Below, in pieces: positions 39,123-49,731 of a DNA stretch of 64,000 nucleotides; position 1 is the stretch's first letter, and each line of letters starts with the position of its first letter. This DNA is from Pseudomonas sp. CFBP13508 (lineage in GTDB: Bacteria; Pseudomonadota; Gammaproteobacteria; Pseudomonadales; Pseudomonadaceae). Under the pieces are notes generated by a model. It searched no databases. It was not told where the DNA came from and saw only the letters and a list, made by a program, of their open reading frames with translations. A program made the translations under genes and the position numbers. The stretch lies in NCBI RefSeq assembly GCF_005233515.1, contig NZ_QFZZ01000003.1, forward strand, positions 186,001 through 250,000, in the 5' to 3' direction.

Positions 39123-40010
39123 TCATTTCTTGATCGACTGCGGATCGGGCTCAACAGCCTGATCCGCAGACTCCTTCGGCGCACCGCTTTCACTGCGAAT
39201 CTGCGCATGGCTGATCAGCGCGAAGATGAAGCTGCCGCCAATGATGTTCCCCGCCAGCGTAGGTCCGGCGAACACCGCCCAGAAATCACTCCACGGCAAC
39301 TCGCCGGCAAACACCAGATAGGACACTTCCGCCGATCCGACGACGATGTGGGTGAAATCGCCCAGTGCCATGAAGTAGGTGATGAGGATGATGATCCACA
39401 TCTTCGCGCTCTCCATGGACGGGATCATCCAGACCATGGTGGCGATCATCCAGCCGGAAACAATGCCCTTGGCGAACATCTGACTGGCGCTGTGCTCCAT
39501 GACCTTACGGCCGATTTCGAGGAAGGCGACGTCGGTCTTGCTGTCGAAAATCGGCAGTTCCAGCATCACGTACGCCACCAGAATCGTCCCGCAGAGGTTG
39601 CCGACCAATACCACTGTCCACAGACGGATCAGGCGCAGGAAATTCTTCAGCGTCGGCCTGGTCATCACCGGCAGCACGGCGGTCAGGGTGTTTTCGGTGA
39701 ACAGTTGCTGGCGCGCGAGGATGACCGCGAGGAAACCGGCGCAGTAGCCGAAACTGGCGATCACCTTGAATTCGTCGCCGTCGGGCAGGCGCGAATTGAG
39801 CAATCCCATGCCCATCAGCGACAGGCCCATGGTCAACCCTGCCGCCAGCGCCGACCACCACAGCGCGGCAATGCTGCGCTCCAGTTCCTGATCGCCCTGA
39901 GTGCGGATGATTTCATGCAGAACGGCCGCGCGCGGCGGCTGGCTCTTTTCGACCTCGTGCTGCTCCTTGGCCGAGAGGTCGGGGGTCTTGTCGCTGGTGG
40001 GGGTGGTCAT
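39123..40010 (-). CDS. Formate/nitrite transporter family channel
   Basis: A 295-residue inner-membrane protein of the FNT family. About 60 hydrophilic N-terminal residues (MTTPTSDKTPDLSAKEQHEV onwards) precede six spans. Recognisable parts are QQLFTENTLTAVLPV, LWTVVLVGNLCGTILVAY and THIVVGSAEVSYLVF. The extended charged N-terminus is YfdC-like rather than FocA-like, so transport of formate itself is uncertain. The start is ATG 40010 at the end of the hydrophilic head. Convergent with the antiporter at zero spacing. Confidence 0.82.
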   Translation of the reverse strand: MTTPTSDKTPDLSAKEQHEVEKSQPPRAAVLHEIIRTQGDQELERSIAALWWSALAAGLTMGLSLMGMGLLNSRLPDGDEFKVIASFGYCAGFLAVILARQQLFTENTLTAVLPVMTRPTLKNFLRLIRLWTVVLVGNLCGTILVAYVMLELPIFDSKTDVAFLEIGRKVMEHSASQMFAKGIVSGWMIATMVWMIPSMESAKMWIIILITYFMALGDFTHIVVGSAEVSYLVFAGELPWSDFWAVFAGPTLAGNIIGGSFIFALISHAQIRSESGAPKESADQAVEPDPQSIKK

Positions 40011-40109
40011 GGCGTGGCAACCGGTGGGGGGGGATGTAGCTACGACCGTTGCGCTTGGGAATACGTTCTGTAGGCGCGGCGCAAATCTCTGCATGCACAC
40101 CAATCCAGG

Positions 40110-40192
40110 GTAGGAGCTGCCGAAGGCTGCGATCTTTTGATTTTGATTTTCAGAAACAAGATCAAAAGATCGCAGCCTTCGGCAGCTCCTAC
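40110..40192. repeat. Family C inverted repeat
   Basis: GTAGGAGCTGCCGAAGGCTG, then CGATCTTTTGAT, is matched by its inverted complement across a short AT centre (about TTTGATTTTCAGAAACAAG). It forms one long hairpin between the FNT gene and the thioesterase gene. Confidence 0.92.
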
Positions 40193-40207
40193 AGGCACAG
40201 GTGATTC

Positions 40208-40232
40208 CTGTGGGAGCGAGCCTGCTCGCGAA
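40208..40232 (+). repeat. Single family A half-element
   Basis: CTGTGGGAGCGAGCCTGCTC plus GCGAA without a partner, 15 bp after a family C repeat and just past the thioesterase stop. Confidence 0.85.
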
Positions 40233-40248
40233 GAATGCGCCGCCGATC

Positions 40249-40653
40249 TTATTGAACGGCCTCGTCATCCTTGAACTGGTCTTTCACATATTTGATCTCG
40301 GTCCGCCCGTGCGGCGCCGGCAGGCCGTCTTCGCCGAGGTTGACGAACACCATCTTCTCGACGGTCAGGATGCTCTTGCGGGTGATCTTGTTGCGCACTT
40401 CGCAGGTCAGGGTGATCGAGGTGCGGCCGAATTCGGTGGCGGTGATGCCCAGTTCGATGATGTCGCCCTGGCGCGAGGCGCTGACGAAGTTGATTTCCGA
40501 GATGTACTTGGTCACCACACGCTGGTTGCCCAGTTGCACGATGGCGTAGATCGCCGCTTCTTCGTCGATCCAGCGCAGCAGGCTGCCGCCGAACAGGGTG
40601 CCGTTGGGGTTGAGGTCTTCGGGTTTAACCCATTTGCGGGTGTGGAAATTCAT
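40249..40653 (-). CDS. Acyl-CoA thioesterase, YciA-like hotdog fold
   Basis: A 134-residue hotdog-fold enzyme expected to hydrolyse acyl-CoA in the cytoplasm. The active-site region NPNGTLFGGSLLRWIDEEAA (about 16-35) has the catalytic Asp in WIDE. The core strands VVTKYISEINFVSASRQGDI and ELGITATEFGRTSITLTCEV follow. Substrate chain length cannot be judged. ATG 40653 follows AGGAGCC. It is divergent from ahcY; the gap between them holds a family E repeat and the ahcY control region. Confidence 0.85.
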   Translation of the reverse strand: MNFHTRKWVKPEDLNPNGTLFGGSLLRWIDEEAAIYAIVQLGNQRVVTKYISEINFVSASRQGDIIELGITATEFGRTSITLTCEVRNKITRKSILTVEKMVFVNLGEDGLPAPHGRTEIKYVKDQFKDDEAVQ

Positions 40654-40699
40654 GGGGGGCTCCTGGGTCGAGGCGTTTGAGCGTTAGGGGTATTGGCCC

Positions 40700-40773
40700 C
40701 CAGCTTCAAGTTTTCAGCTACAAGCTGCAAGTAAAAGCGGATTGGCTTTTACTTGCCGCTTGTAGCTTGCCGC

Positions 40774-40780
<7 letters not shown>
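40700..40780. repeat. Family E inverted repeat
   Basis: CAGCTACAAGCTGCAAGTAA and, inverted, TTACTTGCCGCTTGTAGCTT flank AAGCGGATTGGC. The right arm supplies a -35-like TTGCCA for the ahcY promoter. Confidence 0.75.
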
Positions 40781-42375
<1,595 letters not shown>

Positions 42376-42398
42376 CAGGCGCTGAAAGCTCGCTCTCC

Positions 42399-42489
42399 CT
42401 GTAGGAGCGAGCTTGCTCGCGAAGGCGGCTTATCATTCAACATCCGTGTTGTCTGACCCAGCGCTTTCGCGAGCAGGCTCGCTCCCACA
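42399..42489. repeat. Family A inverted repeat pair (variant left half)
   Basis: The left half reads CTGTAGGAGCGAGCTTGCTC, two changes from the usual sequence; the right half is standard. The spacer has CATTCAACATCCGTGTTGTC. It lies between ahcY and metF. Confidence 0.88.
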
Positions 42490-42534
42490 CGGGATTGCAG
42501 CGCCTCGAAGGTACTTGTTTACAAGGGTATGACC

Positions 42535-43380
42535 ATGTCCCAAGACCGTCGCTACAGCTTCGAGTTTTTCCCGACCAAGACCGATGCCGGGCAAGAAAAG
42601 CTGCTTGCCACTGCCCGTCAGTTGGCCACCTACAACCCGGATTTCTTTTCCTGCACCTACGGCGCTGGCGGTTCGACCCGTGATCGCACGCTCAACACCG
42701 TGCTGCAGCTGGAAAGCGAAGTCAAAGTTCCCGCCGCTCCGCACCTGTCGTGCGTTGGTGACAGCAAGGACGACCTGCGCGGCCTGCTGAACGAATACAA
42801 GGCTGCCGGCATCAAGCGCATCGTTGCCCTGCGTGGCGACCTGCCGTCCGGCATGGGCATGACCAGCGGTGAGCTGCGTCACGCCAATGAACTGGTGGAG
42901 TTCATTCGTGAAGAAACCGCCGATCATTTCCACATCGAAGTCGCCGCTTACCCGGAGATGCATCCGCAAGCGCGCAACTACGAAGACGATCTCGCCAACT
43001 TCGTGCGCAAGGCCAAGGCCGGTGCCGACAGCGCGATCACCCAGTACTTCTTCAACGCCGACAGCTACTTCTACTTCGTCGACCGTTTGCAGGCGCTGGG
43101 CGTGGATCTGCCGATCGTGCCGGGGATCATGCCGATCACCAACTACAGCAAACTCGCGCGCTTCTCCGACGCCTGCGGTGCGGAAATCCCGCGCTGGATC
43201 CGCAAGCAACTGGAAGCCTACGGTGATGACACGCAAAGCATTCAACGCTTTGGCGAACAAGTCGTCAGCGAGATGTGCGAACGCCTGCTGCAGGGCGGCG
43301 CACCGGGGCTGCACTTCTACTCGATGAACCAGGCCGAACCTAGCCTGGCGATCTGGAACAACCTCAAGCTGCCGCGCTGA
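42535..43380 (+). CDS. metF: Methylenetetrahydrofolate reductase
   Basis: A 281-residue FAD-dependent TIM-barrel reductase that forms 5-methyltetrahydrofolate for methionine synthesis. It begins MSQDRRYSFEFFPTKTDAGQ, with the catalytic Glu in FEFFPTK. It continues with FSCTYGAGGSTRDRT, IVALRGDLPSG and AYPEMHPQA, and ends LHFYSMNQAEPSLAIWNNL. ATG 42535 is used because AAGGG at 42523-42527 is too close to the in-frame ATG at 42529. It probably shares the ahcY transcript, which would place it under the SAH riboswitch only if that acts on transcription. Confidence 0.96.
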   Translation: MSQDRRYSFEFFPTKTDAGQEKLLATARQLATYNPDFFSCTYGAGGSTRDRTLNTVLQLESEVKVPAAPHLSCVGDSKDDLRGLLNEYKAAGIKRIVALRGDLPSGMGMTSGELRHANELVEFIREETADHFHIEVAAYPEMHPQARNYEDDLANFVRKAKAGADSAITQYFFNADSYFYFVDRLQALGVDLPIVPGIMPITNYSKLARFSDACGAEIPRWIRKQLEAYGDDTQSIQRFGEQVVSEMCERLLQGGAPGLHFYSMNQAEPSLAIWNNLKLPR

Positions 43381-43402
43381 AGGTTTTTCATGCGGTATAA
43401 AA

Positions 43403-43424
43403 AAAGGCCCTTACCGGGCCTTTT
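43403..43424 (+). terminator. Intrinsic terminator of metF
   Basis: AAGGCCC-TTACC-GGGCCTTTT, a compact GC stem with T run 22 bp after the metF stop. Confidence 0.9.
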
Positions 43425-43445
43425 CAATGAAAAGCACCAAATGGA

Positions 43446-44540
43446 ATGTTGTCGTCAATGATCTGCGCGCAAACAAAAACACGCCCTCAACTGGTCTATC
43501 TGGTTTTCGGTGCCGAGACCTACCATCAGGAAGCTGTTTTCAGCATCGCCAGTGCTCTGGCGTGGTTGCGCGAGACTCCGGATGCCGCGATCGATATCCA
43601 GGTTTTCAGCGACAATCCGCAACCCTACGAGCATCTCCCCGTACGCATTCGCCCGCTGGACGCCGAAACGCGCCAGAAATGGAGCGAGCCCCACGGTTAT
43701 CACTTCCGCATCAAGCATGTCGCGCTGCGCTCGGTACTTGAAGAGCATGAAACGGCGCTGCTGATCGACACCGATACGTTTTTCCACTGCTCGCCGCTGA
43801 AACTGTTCGAGCGGGTTCAGCCCGGCACGCTGCTGTGCAACGACTATTACGCCCGCTATGGCGACAACAAGATGAGCCTGCTCTACCGCACGCTGTCGGC
43901 AACCCTGCTGGACAAAGGCCTGACTGATGATCACATGCGCCTGCTCAACTCCGGGGTCATTGGCTTGCACCGGCAGGACGCACACGTGCTCGACCGCTCC
44001 ATCGCCTTGATCGATGAGCTGTTTCCGTCGGCACAGGGCGCCTACACCCTTGAAGAGTTCTGCCTGTCGGTGGCCGCCTATCGCACGGTAAACGTCAACA
44101 AGTGCCCGGATCTGATTCACCATTACTGGAGCCGCAAACATCTGTTCAGGGCCAAGGTTCAGGCCTGGGTCGCCAAACATGGCGACAACCCGACGGGCGA
44201 AGCTGCGCTGGACGACACCCGGCGTGTGTCACCACAACTGCCTCGACCGCCGCGACTGCAGCGAATGTTCTACAAGCTCATCACGCTGCTGCTGCCGGCA
44301 TATCTGCGTCAGTTCATTCGCGAAATCCTTTACGGCTGCTATGACCACCCCAACGAGTTCGATCAGGCGTGTGCACCGGTCTGGTGGGACAAGGCGCTGG
44401 AAAACCAGCAGCAACGCATCGGCAAGCCGGTCTGCAAGCACTTGCTCAGGGACTGGTTCAGTCGTGGTCTGGTCAAGCGGATTCTCGGTGCGCGCCACGC
44501 CAAGGTTCATAAACACCTGCTGAAAACCTCGAGCAAATAA
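43446..44540 (+). CDS. GT-A-like glycosyltransferase-related protein of unknown role
   Basis: A 364-residue soluble protein. Its N-terminal half resembles a nucleotide-diphospho-sugar transferase: PQLVYLVFGAETYHQEAVFS, then ALLIDTDTFFHCSPLKLFER with a DxD (DTD) near residue 107, and LLNSGVIGLHRQDAHVLDRS. The C-terminal third is basic (KHLLRDWFSRGLVKRILGAR) and could contact membrane or acceptor. No signal peptide. The start is ATG 43446, with ATG 43458 (MICAQTKTRP) an alternative; neither has a strong ribosome site. No sugar pathway genes adjoin it, so donor and acceptor are unknown. Confidence 0.6.
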   Translation: MLSSMICAQTKTRPQLVYLVFGAETYHQEAVFSIASALAWLRETPDAAIDIQVFSDNPQPYEHLPVRIRPLDAETRQKWSEPHGYHFRIKHVALRSVLEEHETALLIDTDTFFHCSPLKLFERVQPGTLLCNDYYARYGDNKMSLLYRTLSATLLDKGLTDDHMRLLNSGVIGLHRQDAHVLDRSIALIDELFPSAQGAYTLEEFCLSVAAYRTVNVNKCPDLIHHYWSRKHLFRAKVQAWVAKHGDNPTGEAALDDTRRVSPQLPRPPRLQRMFYKLITLLLPAYLRQFIREILYGCYDHPNEFDQACAPVWWDKALENQQQRIGKPVCKHLLRDWFSRGLVKRILGARHAKVHKHLLKTSSK

Positions 44541-44627
44541 GACCATGGCGGCCATTACGCCTGGGGTCTGCGCGAAACATGCATGCCAGAGCTTCTCATC
44601 AGGCGTTTCGCGTACTAACCTCAGGCC

Positions 44628-45440
44628 ATGCCCCTTATTGCCCAACTGCTGAGCGTTATTCTTCTGACTTGCCTGAGCGTCGGCGCCCGGGGGGAGAAGT
44701 TGCGTATTGTCACCGAGCCGTGGGCGCCGTATGTGTACGAGCAGGGCGGGCAGAATCTCGGCCTGGACTACGAAACCACCGCCATCGTGTTCAAGCGTCT
44801 GGGCATTGAAGTCGAGTGGCAGTTCCTGCCATGGAAGCGCTGCCTGTCGATGCTCGAAACCGGTCAGGCCGACGGTGCGCTGGACATCTTTCACAGCGCC
44901 GAGCGCGACGCCACCCTGCTTTACCCCAGCGAGCCGCTGTCCGACGTCGAATTCGTAATGTTCTACGCCAATGATCGGCCGCACCCTTTCACCACCCTCG
45001 AACAACTCAAAGGCCTGACCATCGGCACCTCGCCGGGCTATCTGTACAGCCCTGACTTCAGCCAGTCGCAGCTGTTTACCCGTGAGCCTGCGCCGACCCA
45101 TGAAGCCAACTTCGGCAAACTGGTGCGCGGGCGTATCGACCTGCTGATTACCGATCGCCGCGTCGGCCAGCATTTGCTCGATGAATTGAACATCCGCGAT
45201 CTGATCACCGAAAACCCGACGGTTATCAGCCGCCAGAGCCAGTTTCTTGCGGTTCGGCGCAATGCCGGCATGGACTTGCTGGTGCAGCGCTTTGGTGCCG
45301 AGCTCAAGCGTTTCAAGCGCGAACCGGCCTACGCCGAGCTCAGCGCACGTTACGGTGCTGCGCCGGTTGATAGCGCGTCACTGCGTGACGCCATGGTTGG
45401 CGGCAAAACCGTTGAGCAGCAGGAAAGCAGCGCGCAGTGA
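44628..45440 (+). CDS. Periplasmic substrate-binding protein, SBP_bac_3-like (orphan)
   Basis: A 270-residue exported protein. The signal peptide MPLIAQLLSVILLTCLSVGA is followed by REKLRIVTEPWAPYV-type residues (GEKLRIVTEPWAPYVYEQGG), the opening of the family-3 binding domain. The inter-lobe stretch ETGQADGALDIFHSAERDAT and the second-lobe GLTIGTSPGYLYSPDFSQSQ are also typical. No ABC permease or ATPase is adjacent. It resembles the orphan protein at 15596-16333 in layout. ATG 44628 begins the signal. The following promoter of rhlE starts at its stop codon. Confidence 0.82.
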   Translation: MPLIAQLLSVILLTCLSVGARGEKLRIVTEPWAPYVYEQGGQNLGLDYETTAIVFKRLGIEVEWQFLPWKRCLSMLETGQADGALDIFHSAERDATLLYPSEPLSDVEFVMFYANDRPHPFTTLEQLKGLTIGTSPGYLYSPDFSQSQLFTREPAPTHEANFGKLVRGRIDLLITDRRVGQHLLDELNIRDLITENPTVISRQSQFLAVRRNAGMDLLVQRFGAELKRFKREPAYAELSARYGAAPVDSASLRDAMVGGKTVEQQESSAQ

Positions 45441-45444
45441 TTGC

Positions 45445-45661
45445 TCTGTTATACTCCGGCGTTCCCGCCAGGCTCACGCCCGGACGCCCGGAACCGTAAC
45501 AGGCCTCTCGACCCGCTACAGCGCAGCTTCCAGCCCGCGCGAGCGCTCCTGACGTGCCTTCGGAACCGCCGCTGGACCGGACGGGATTGCGTCCTCTTAA
45601 ACGTGATTCGCGCCAGGCAAGACTCCCATTGGGCCAAGCCCTAACTAAAACAGGATTACTC
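45445..45661 (+). promoter_or_regulatory. rhlE promoter and long untranslated leader
   Basis: TGTTATACT (45445-45453) is an extended -10 element (TG-n-TATACT); no clear -35 is seen. Initiation near 45460 would give a leader of about 200 bases before ATG 45662. The leader is GC-rich with several possible hairpins (for example CCGGCG/CGCCGG-type pairings) and contains no convincing short gene. Confidence 0.5.
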
Positions 45662-47524
45662 ATGTCCTTTGCTTCCCTCGGTCTCTCCGAGGCTTTAGTC
45701 CGTGCCATCGAAGATGCGGGCTATACCGAGCCTACTCCGGTGCAACAGCGGGCCATTCCCGCCGTGTTGCAAGGTCGCGACCTGATGGTTGCGGCTCAGA
45801 CAGGTACCGGTAAAACCGGCGGCTTCGCCCTCCCGATTCTGGAGCGGTTGTTCCCCAACGGTCACCCGGACAAATCCCAGCGTCACGGCCCGCGCCAACC
45901 GCGCGTCCTGGTCCTGACCCCGACCCGCGAACTCGCGGCCCAGGTGCACGAGAGCTTCAAGATCTACGCCCGTGACCTGAAATTCGTCAGCGCCTGCATC
46001 TTCGGCGGCGTCGGCATGAACCCGCAGGTCCAGGCCATGTCCCGTGGCGTCGACGTCCTCGTCGCCTGCCCGGGTCGCTTGCTCGACCTCGCCGGCCAGG
46101 GCAGCGTCGATCTGTCCCACGTGGAAATTCTCGTCCTCGACGAAGCCGACCGCATGCTCGACATGGGTTTTGTCCACGACGTGAAGAAAGTCCTCGCACG
46201 TCTGCCGGCCAAGCGCCAGAACCTGCTGTTCTCGGCGACTTTCTCCAAAGACATCACCGACCTCGCCGGCAAACTGCTGCACAACCCGGAACGCATCGAA
46301 GTGACGCCGCCGAACACCACGGTCGAGCGCATCGAACAACGCGTGTTCCGCCTGCCGGCCAGCCACAAGCGCGCACTGCTGGCGCACCTGATCACCGCCG
46401 GCGCGTGGGAACAGGTGCTGGTGTTCACCCGCACCAAGCACGGCGCCAACCGTCTCGCTGAATACCTGGACAAACACGGCCTGCCGGCGGTGGCGATTCA
46501 CGGTAACAAGAGCCAGAACGCCCGCACCAAAGCCCTGGCCGACTTCAAGGCCGGTGAAGTGCGCATTCTGGTTGCCACCGACATCGCCGCCCGCGGCCTG
46601 GACATCGATCAGTTGCCGCATGTGGTCAACTTCGAACTGCCGAACGTTGATGAAGATTACGTGCACCGTATCGGCCGTACTGGCCGCGCCGGTCGTTCGG
46701 GTGAGGCGATCTCGCTGGTTGCCCCGGACGAAGAAAAGCTGCTGAAAAGCATCGAACGCATGACCAAGCAGAAGATTGCCGACGGCGATCTGATGGGCTT
46801 CGACTCCAGCACCATCGAAGCCGAGAAGCCGGAAGCCCGCGAGCGTCCGGACATCCGCAACCCGCGCAATTCCCGTGGCCCACGTGGCGACGGCCCGAAT
46901 GGCGGCGGCGGTGGCGGCGGTCGCAAGGACAAGGGCAAAGACAAGGGCAAGGAAAAGCCGGCCGGTGAACGTGGCGAGCGCCCTGCCCGTCAGCAAAAAC
47001 CGCGCGAAGGCACCCCGAGCCGCGACCAGCGCCCAAGCCAGCCACCGCGTGCAGCGGCTGACCGTGCCCCGGACGAATTCCTCGACGACGATGTGGATAA
47101 CTTCGGTAACCGCGTTGACTACGTACCGAAGGCCGCTCCTGCTGGCGGCCGTGGCCGTCGTCCGGGCGCACCGGCGCAAGGCGCTGGCGCACCACGCGGT
47201 GGTCAGCCACAGGGACGCCAGAACGGTCCGCGCAACAGCAACGGCTCGAGCACCGGCACGCCACCGGCCAAACGCAGCGGCCCGCGCAATGGCGCACCGC
47301 GTGACGGTCAGGGTCGTCGTGACGAATCCGCGCCGCGCAACCGCCGTCCGGCCCGTGACGATCAGCCACGCAGCGAACCGGCCGTGCAGAATCCGCGCAG
47401 CAATGGTCCGAAGATCATGCACAAGGAATCGAAAGCCGACCGCTTCCCGACGCCTGAGCAGCTCGATCAACTGCCAAGCCGCCCGCGTGGCGAGAAACCA
47501 GCCTTGCTGACCCGCAATCGCTGA
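45662..47524 (+). CDS. rhlE: ATP-dependent RNA helicase RhlE
   Basis: A 620-residue DEAD-box helicase. The RecA core (about 1-380) starts [20 protein letters not shown], then has [36 protein letters not shown] and [14 protein letters not shown]. The last 220 or so residues are low-complexity and basic, rich in Gly, Arg, Pro and Asn, as in the long Pseudomonas RhlE. RhlE helps ribosome assembly and RNA turnover, and the tail likely promotes RNA binding and condensation. The start is ATG 45662 after AGGATTACTC. It ends at a strong terminator; monocistronic with a long leader. Confidence 0.95.
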   Translation: MSFASLGLSEALVRAIEDAGYTEPTPVQQRAIPAVLQGRDLMVAAQTGTGKTGGFALPILERLFPNGHPDKSQRHGPRQPRVLVLTPTRELAAQVHESFKIYARDLKFVSACIFGGVGMNPQVQAMSRGVDVLVACPGRLLDLAGQGSVDLSHVEILVLDEADRMLDMGFVHDVKKVLARLPAKRQNLLFSATFSKDITDLAGKLLHNPERIEVTPPNTTVERIEQRVFRLPASHKRALLAHLITAGAWEQVLVFTRTKHGANRLAEYLDKHGLPAVAIHGNKSQNARTKALADFKAGEVRILVATDIAARGLDIDQLPHVVNFELPNVDEDYVHRIGRTGRAGRSGEAISLVAPDEEKLLKSIERMTKQKIADGDLMGFDSSTIEAEKPEARERPDIRNPRNSRGPRGDGPNGGGGGGGRKDKGKDKGKEKPAGERGERPARQQKPREGTPSRDQRPSQPPRAAADRAPDEFLDDDVDNFGNRVDYVPKAAPAGGRGRRPGAPAQGAGAPRGGQPQGRQNGPRNSNGSSTGTPPAKRSGPRNGAPRDGQGRRDESAPRNRRPARDDQPRSEPAVQNPRSNGPKIMHKESKADRFPTPEQLDQLPSRPRGEKPALLTRNR

Positions 47525-47540
47525 GGTTCAAGCCGCAATG

Positions 47541-47578
47541 AAAAATGCCCCGACTCGAAAGAGCCGGGGCATTTTTTT
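47541..47578 (+). terminator. Intrinsic terminator of rhlE
   Basis: AAAAATGCCCCG and CGGGGCATTTTTTT form a long stem, 16 bp past the rhlE stop. Confidence 0.93.
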
Positions 47579-47598
47579 GAGCGCTGCAAATCGCTTTG

Positions 47599-47690
47599 TG
47601 TAGGAGCTGCCGAAGGCTGCGATCTTTTGATCCTGATCTTGATCTTCAAAAATCAAGATCAAAAGATCGCAGCCTTCGGCAGCTCCTACA
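47599..47690. repeat. Family C inverted repeat
   Basis: TGTAGGAGCTGCCGAAGGCT and its inverted complement flank an AT-rich centre of direct GATCTTGATCTT words. Same family as 40110-40192. It lies between the rhlE and yceI terminators. Confidence 0.92.
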
Positions 47691-47710
47691 GGGGATCTGT
47701 GTTGTGGCAA

Positions 47711-47747
47711 TAAAAAAAGCCCCCGGCCTTGCGACCGGGGGCGTTTT
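47711..47747 (-). terminator. Intrinsic terminator of yceI
   Basis: CGCCCCCGGTC-GCAAG-GCCGGGGGC followed by a T run on the minus strand, 17 bp past the yceI stop. Confidence 0.92.
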
Positions 47748-47763
47748 CATGTGGCGGCGAAAT

Positions 47764-48342
47764 TTATTTCGCTTTCACACCTTCAAACGAAACATACAGC
47801 TCGACCGCATCGGACTTCGGACCAAGGTCTTTCTGCTTGCCGAAATCGGAGCGCTTGATGGTGGTGGTGCCTTCGAAGCCGGCACGGTAGCCGCCCCATG
47901 GATCCTTGCCTTCGCCCAGGAAGGTGGCCTTGACGACAACTGGCTTGGTTACGCCCAGCAGGGTCAGGTCGCCGGTCACGTCAGCGGTGTTGGCACCGGT
48001 GGACTTGACGCTGGTGGAAACGAAGGTGGCCTTGCCGAATTTGCTGGCGTTGAGGAAGTCAGCGCTGGCGATGTGCTTGTCGCGCTCGGCGTGGTTGGTG
48101 AACACGCTGGCAGTGTTGACGTTGAACTCGATCTTGCTGTCTTCAGGCTTGGCAGCATCGAAGCTGAACTTGCCGTCGATGTCCTTGAAGGTACCGGTGA
48201 TGTAGCTGTAGCCCAGGTGGCTGATCTTGAAGTCGACGAAGGCGTGCTGGCCTTCCTTGTCTACAACATAGTCAGCAGCCATTACGTTGGCGGACAGTAC
48301 GGCCGAACCGATTGCCAGAGCGGCCAGAGTCTTTTTCAACAT
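47764..48342 (-). CDS. yceI: YceI family periplasmic protein
   Basis: A 192-residue secreted lipocalin-like protein. The signal peptide [20 protein letters not shown] ends at MAA, and the mature protein opens [20 protein letters not shown], the classic YceI start. [20 protein letters not shown] and [20 protein letters not shown] are also family-typical. Members bind long isoprenoid or amide lipids. It lies 31 bp after a cytochrome b561 gene on the same strand, a pairing conserved in many proteobacteria that suggests a joint role with quinone-like lipids (inference). Ends at a strong terminator. Confidence 0.94.
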   Translation of the reverse strand: MLKKTLAALAIGSAVLSANVMAADYVVDKEGQHAFVDFKISHLGYSYITGTFKDIDGKFSFDAAKPEDSKIEFNVNTASVFTNHAERDKHIASADFLNASKFGKATFVSTSVKSTGANTADVTGDLTLLGVTKPVVVKATFLGEGKDPWGGYRAGFEGTTTIKRSDFGKQKDLGPKSDAVELYVSFEGVKAK

Positions 48343-48373
48343 GCTTTCTTTTCCTTTGAGTCGAGGTTGAATT

Positions 48374-48925
48374 TCAGGCTTTGCGACCGAGCATTCGAGT
48401 GAGGGTCGCATCACGATCGATAAAGTGGTGCTTCAATGCTGCCAACGCATGGAGACCGGAAAAAATTACCAGTGCCCACGCCAGCCAGAGATGAATCACC
48501 CCAGCGGTATCTGCCTGATCCGGTAGTCCGGAGAGCAGAGCAGGAACTTCAAACAGGCCAAACACCGGGATCCCGACACCGTCTGCGGTGGAAATCAGGT
48601 AACCGGCAATCATCACAGCGAACAGCGCCAGATACAGAAACCCGTGGCCGAATTTAGCGCCGATACGGGTCATGCGACTGTAGCTTTGCAGCGTTGGCGG
48701 CGGCGGGCTGATGAAGCGCCACAGCACCCGCAACAGCATCACCGCGAGCAGCACCAGACCGATGCTCTTGTGCAGGTCCGGCGCGTCTTTGCGCCAGGTG
48801 CTGTAGTAATCCAGCCCGACCATCCACAGACCCAGCGCAAACAGCCCGAAGACCGCCAACGCCACGACCCAATGCATGAAGATGCTGACCCAACCATAGC
48901 GCGAAGAAGAGTTACGTAGCTGCAT
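48374..48925 (-). CDS. cybB: Cytochrome b561 (CybB type)
   Basis: A 183-residue integral membrane di-haem cytochrome with four hydrophobic segments. Candidate haem ligands are the His residues in [54 protein letters not shown]. It transfers electrons from quinol, with the partner unproven in this family. ATG 48925 follows AGGATTTGGGCA; ten upstream open codons (MVRSSHRIWA) are not conserved-looking. First gene of a two-gene unit with yceI. Confidence 0.92.
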   Translation of the reverse strand: MQLRNSSSRYGWVSIFMHWVVALAVFGLFALGLWMVGLDYYSTWRKDAPDLHKSIGLVLLAVMLLRVLWRFISPPPPTLQSYSRMTRIGAKFGHGFLYLALFAVMIAGYLISTADGVGIPVFGLFEVPALLSGLPDQADTAGVIHLWLAWALVIFSGLHALAALKHHFIDRDATLTRMLGRKA

Positions 48926-49211
48926 TGCCCAAATCCTGTGAGAACTGCGAACCAAGACTAGCGAGTTATCTATCGAATTAAAGCGGAAAATTTTGCTTTG
49001 AAATATCGAGAAATACGATCAAGAGTCTGCGAGCGGGGTGTTAAGGAAGGATTAAAGGCGAATTCGCTGTGAGGTGCTTGTACAAATGACTGGTGCCGCG
49101 TTTCAACGACAAAGGCACAGGACTGCGAAGCCGATAACCCTGTACCGCTGATGCGGCTTTTGAACCTGTTCGAATGATGTCTCCATTCTCATTACAGACA
49201 GGTGCAAAAAC

Positions 49212-49709
49212 ATGGCTCTGCGATATACGCCCTTTCAAGCAAGCGGTTCTTCTGTACTGCCGCCCAATCAAACGATGTCTCCCGGCCAGTTCCTGCAATC
49301 CGAGAACGGTCGATTTCGTCTGATGCTGCAAAGCGATGGAAATCTGGTTCTCAAAGACGGTGAGGGGGTTATCTGGATCGCCGACGCCAATCAACCTTAC
49401 AGCGCAACTTTGCACCCGAAGAAGATGCGCGAGCCGCTGCAGTTCGTGATCAGCAACAGCGGCTTTCTGTATGACCCTTCCAGGCGACGATTATGGATCG
49501 CGGAAAGCACGCACAGCGCCGACAAGGCGCTTTGGTACAACACATACATGACTGTGCAGGACGATGGAAACCTGGTGATTTACGACCAGCGCACGGGCAG
49601 TCTGCGCTGGGCGCGTTTCGGTTTCATTCCCGGGCGCCTGCGCAAACCCAAGCAAAAGTGGCTGAGGAAACTGCCGAACGGGACAGAGTTCTTCAAGTGG
49701 GAGTTCTGA
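49212..49709 (+). CDS. MMBL (B-lectin) domain protein
   Basis: A 165-residue protein built around one monocot-mannose-binding-lectin fold. Three sub-repeats are visible: Q40-SDGNLVLK, a degenerate FVISNSGFLYD near residue 78, and Q116-DDGNLVIY, which keeps the full mannose-binding QxDxNxVxY motif. A basic tail (RLRKPKQKWLRKL) precedes the end FKWEF. No signal peptide. Lectin-like bacteriocins (LlpA) use two such domains in about 270 residues; this protein has one, so a bacteriocin role is only a possibility. ATG 49212 is preceded by ACAGGTGC. No distinct element was seen in the 286 bp upstream. Confidence 0.8.
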   Translation: MALRYTPFQASGSSVLPPNQTMSPGQFLQSENGRFRLMLQSDGNLVLKDGEGVIWIADANQPYSATLHPKKMREPLQFVISNSGFLYDPSRRRLWIAESTHSADKALWYNTYMTVQDDGNLVIYDQRTGSLRWARFGFIPGRLRKPKQKWLRKLPNGTEFFKWEF

Positions 49710-49731
49710 CCGATTCAGACGGTGTGACTGG

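Noticed and set aside
45695..47470. A 591-codon open frame antisense to rhlE
   Set aside because: Shadow of GC-rich codons; no start context and no recognisable protein features.
49212..49709. A full LlpA-type lectin bacteriocin
   Set aside because: Only one MMBL domain is present where LlpA has two, and no inhibition or immunity evidence exists.
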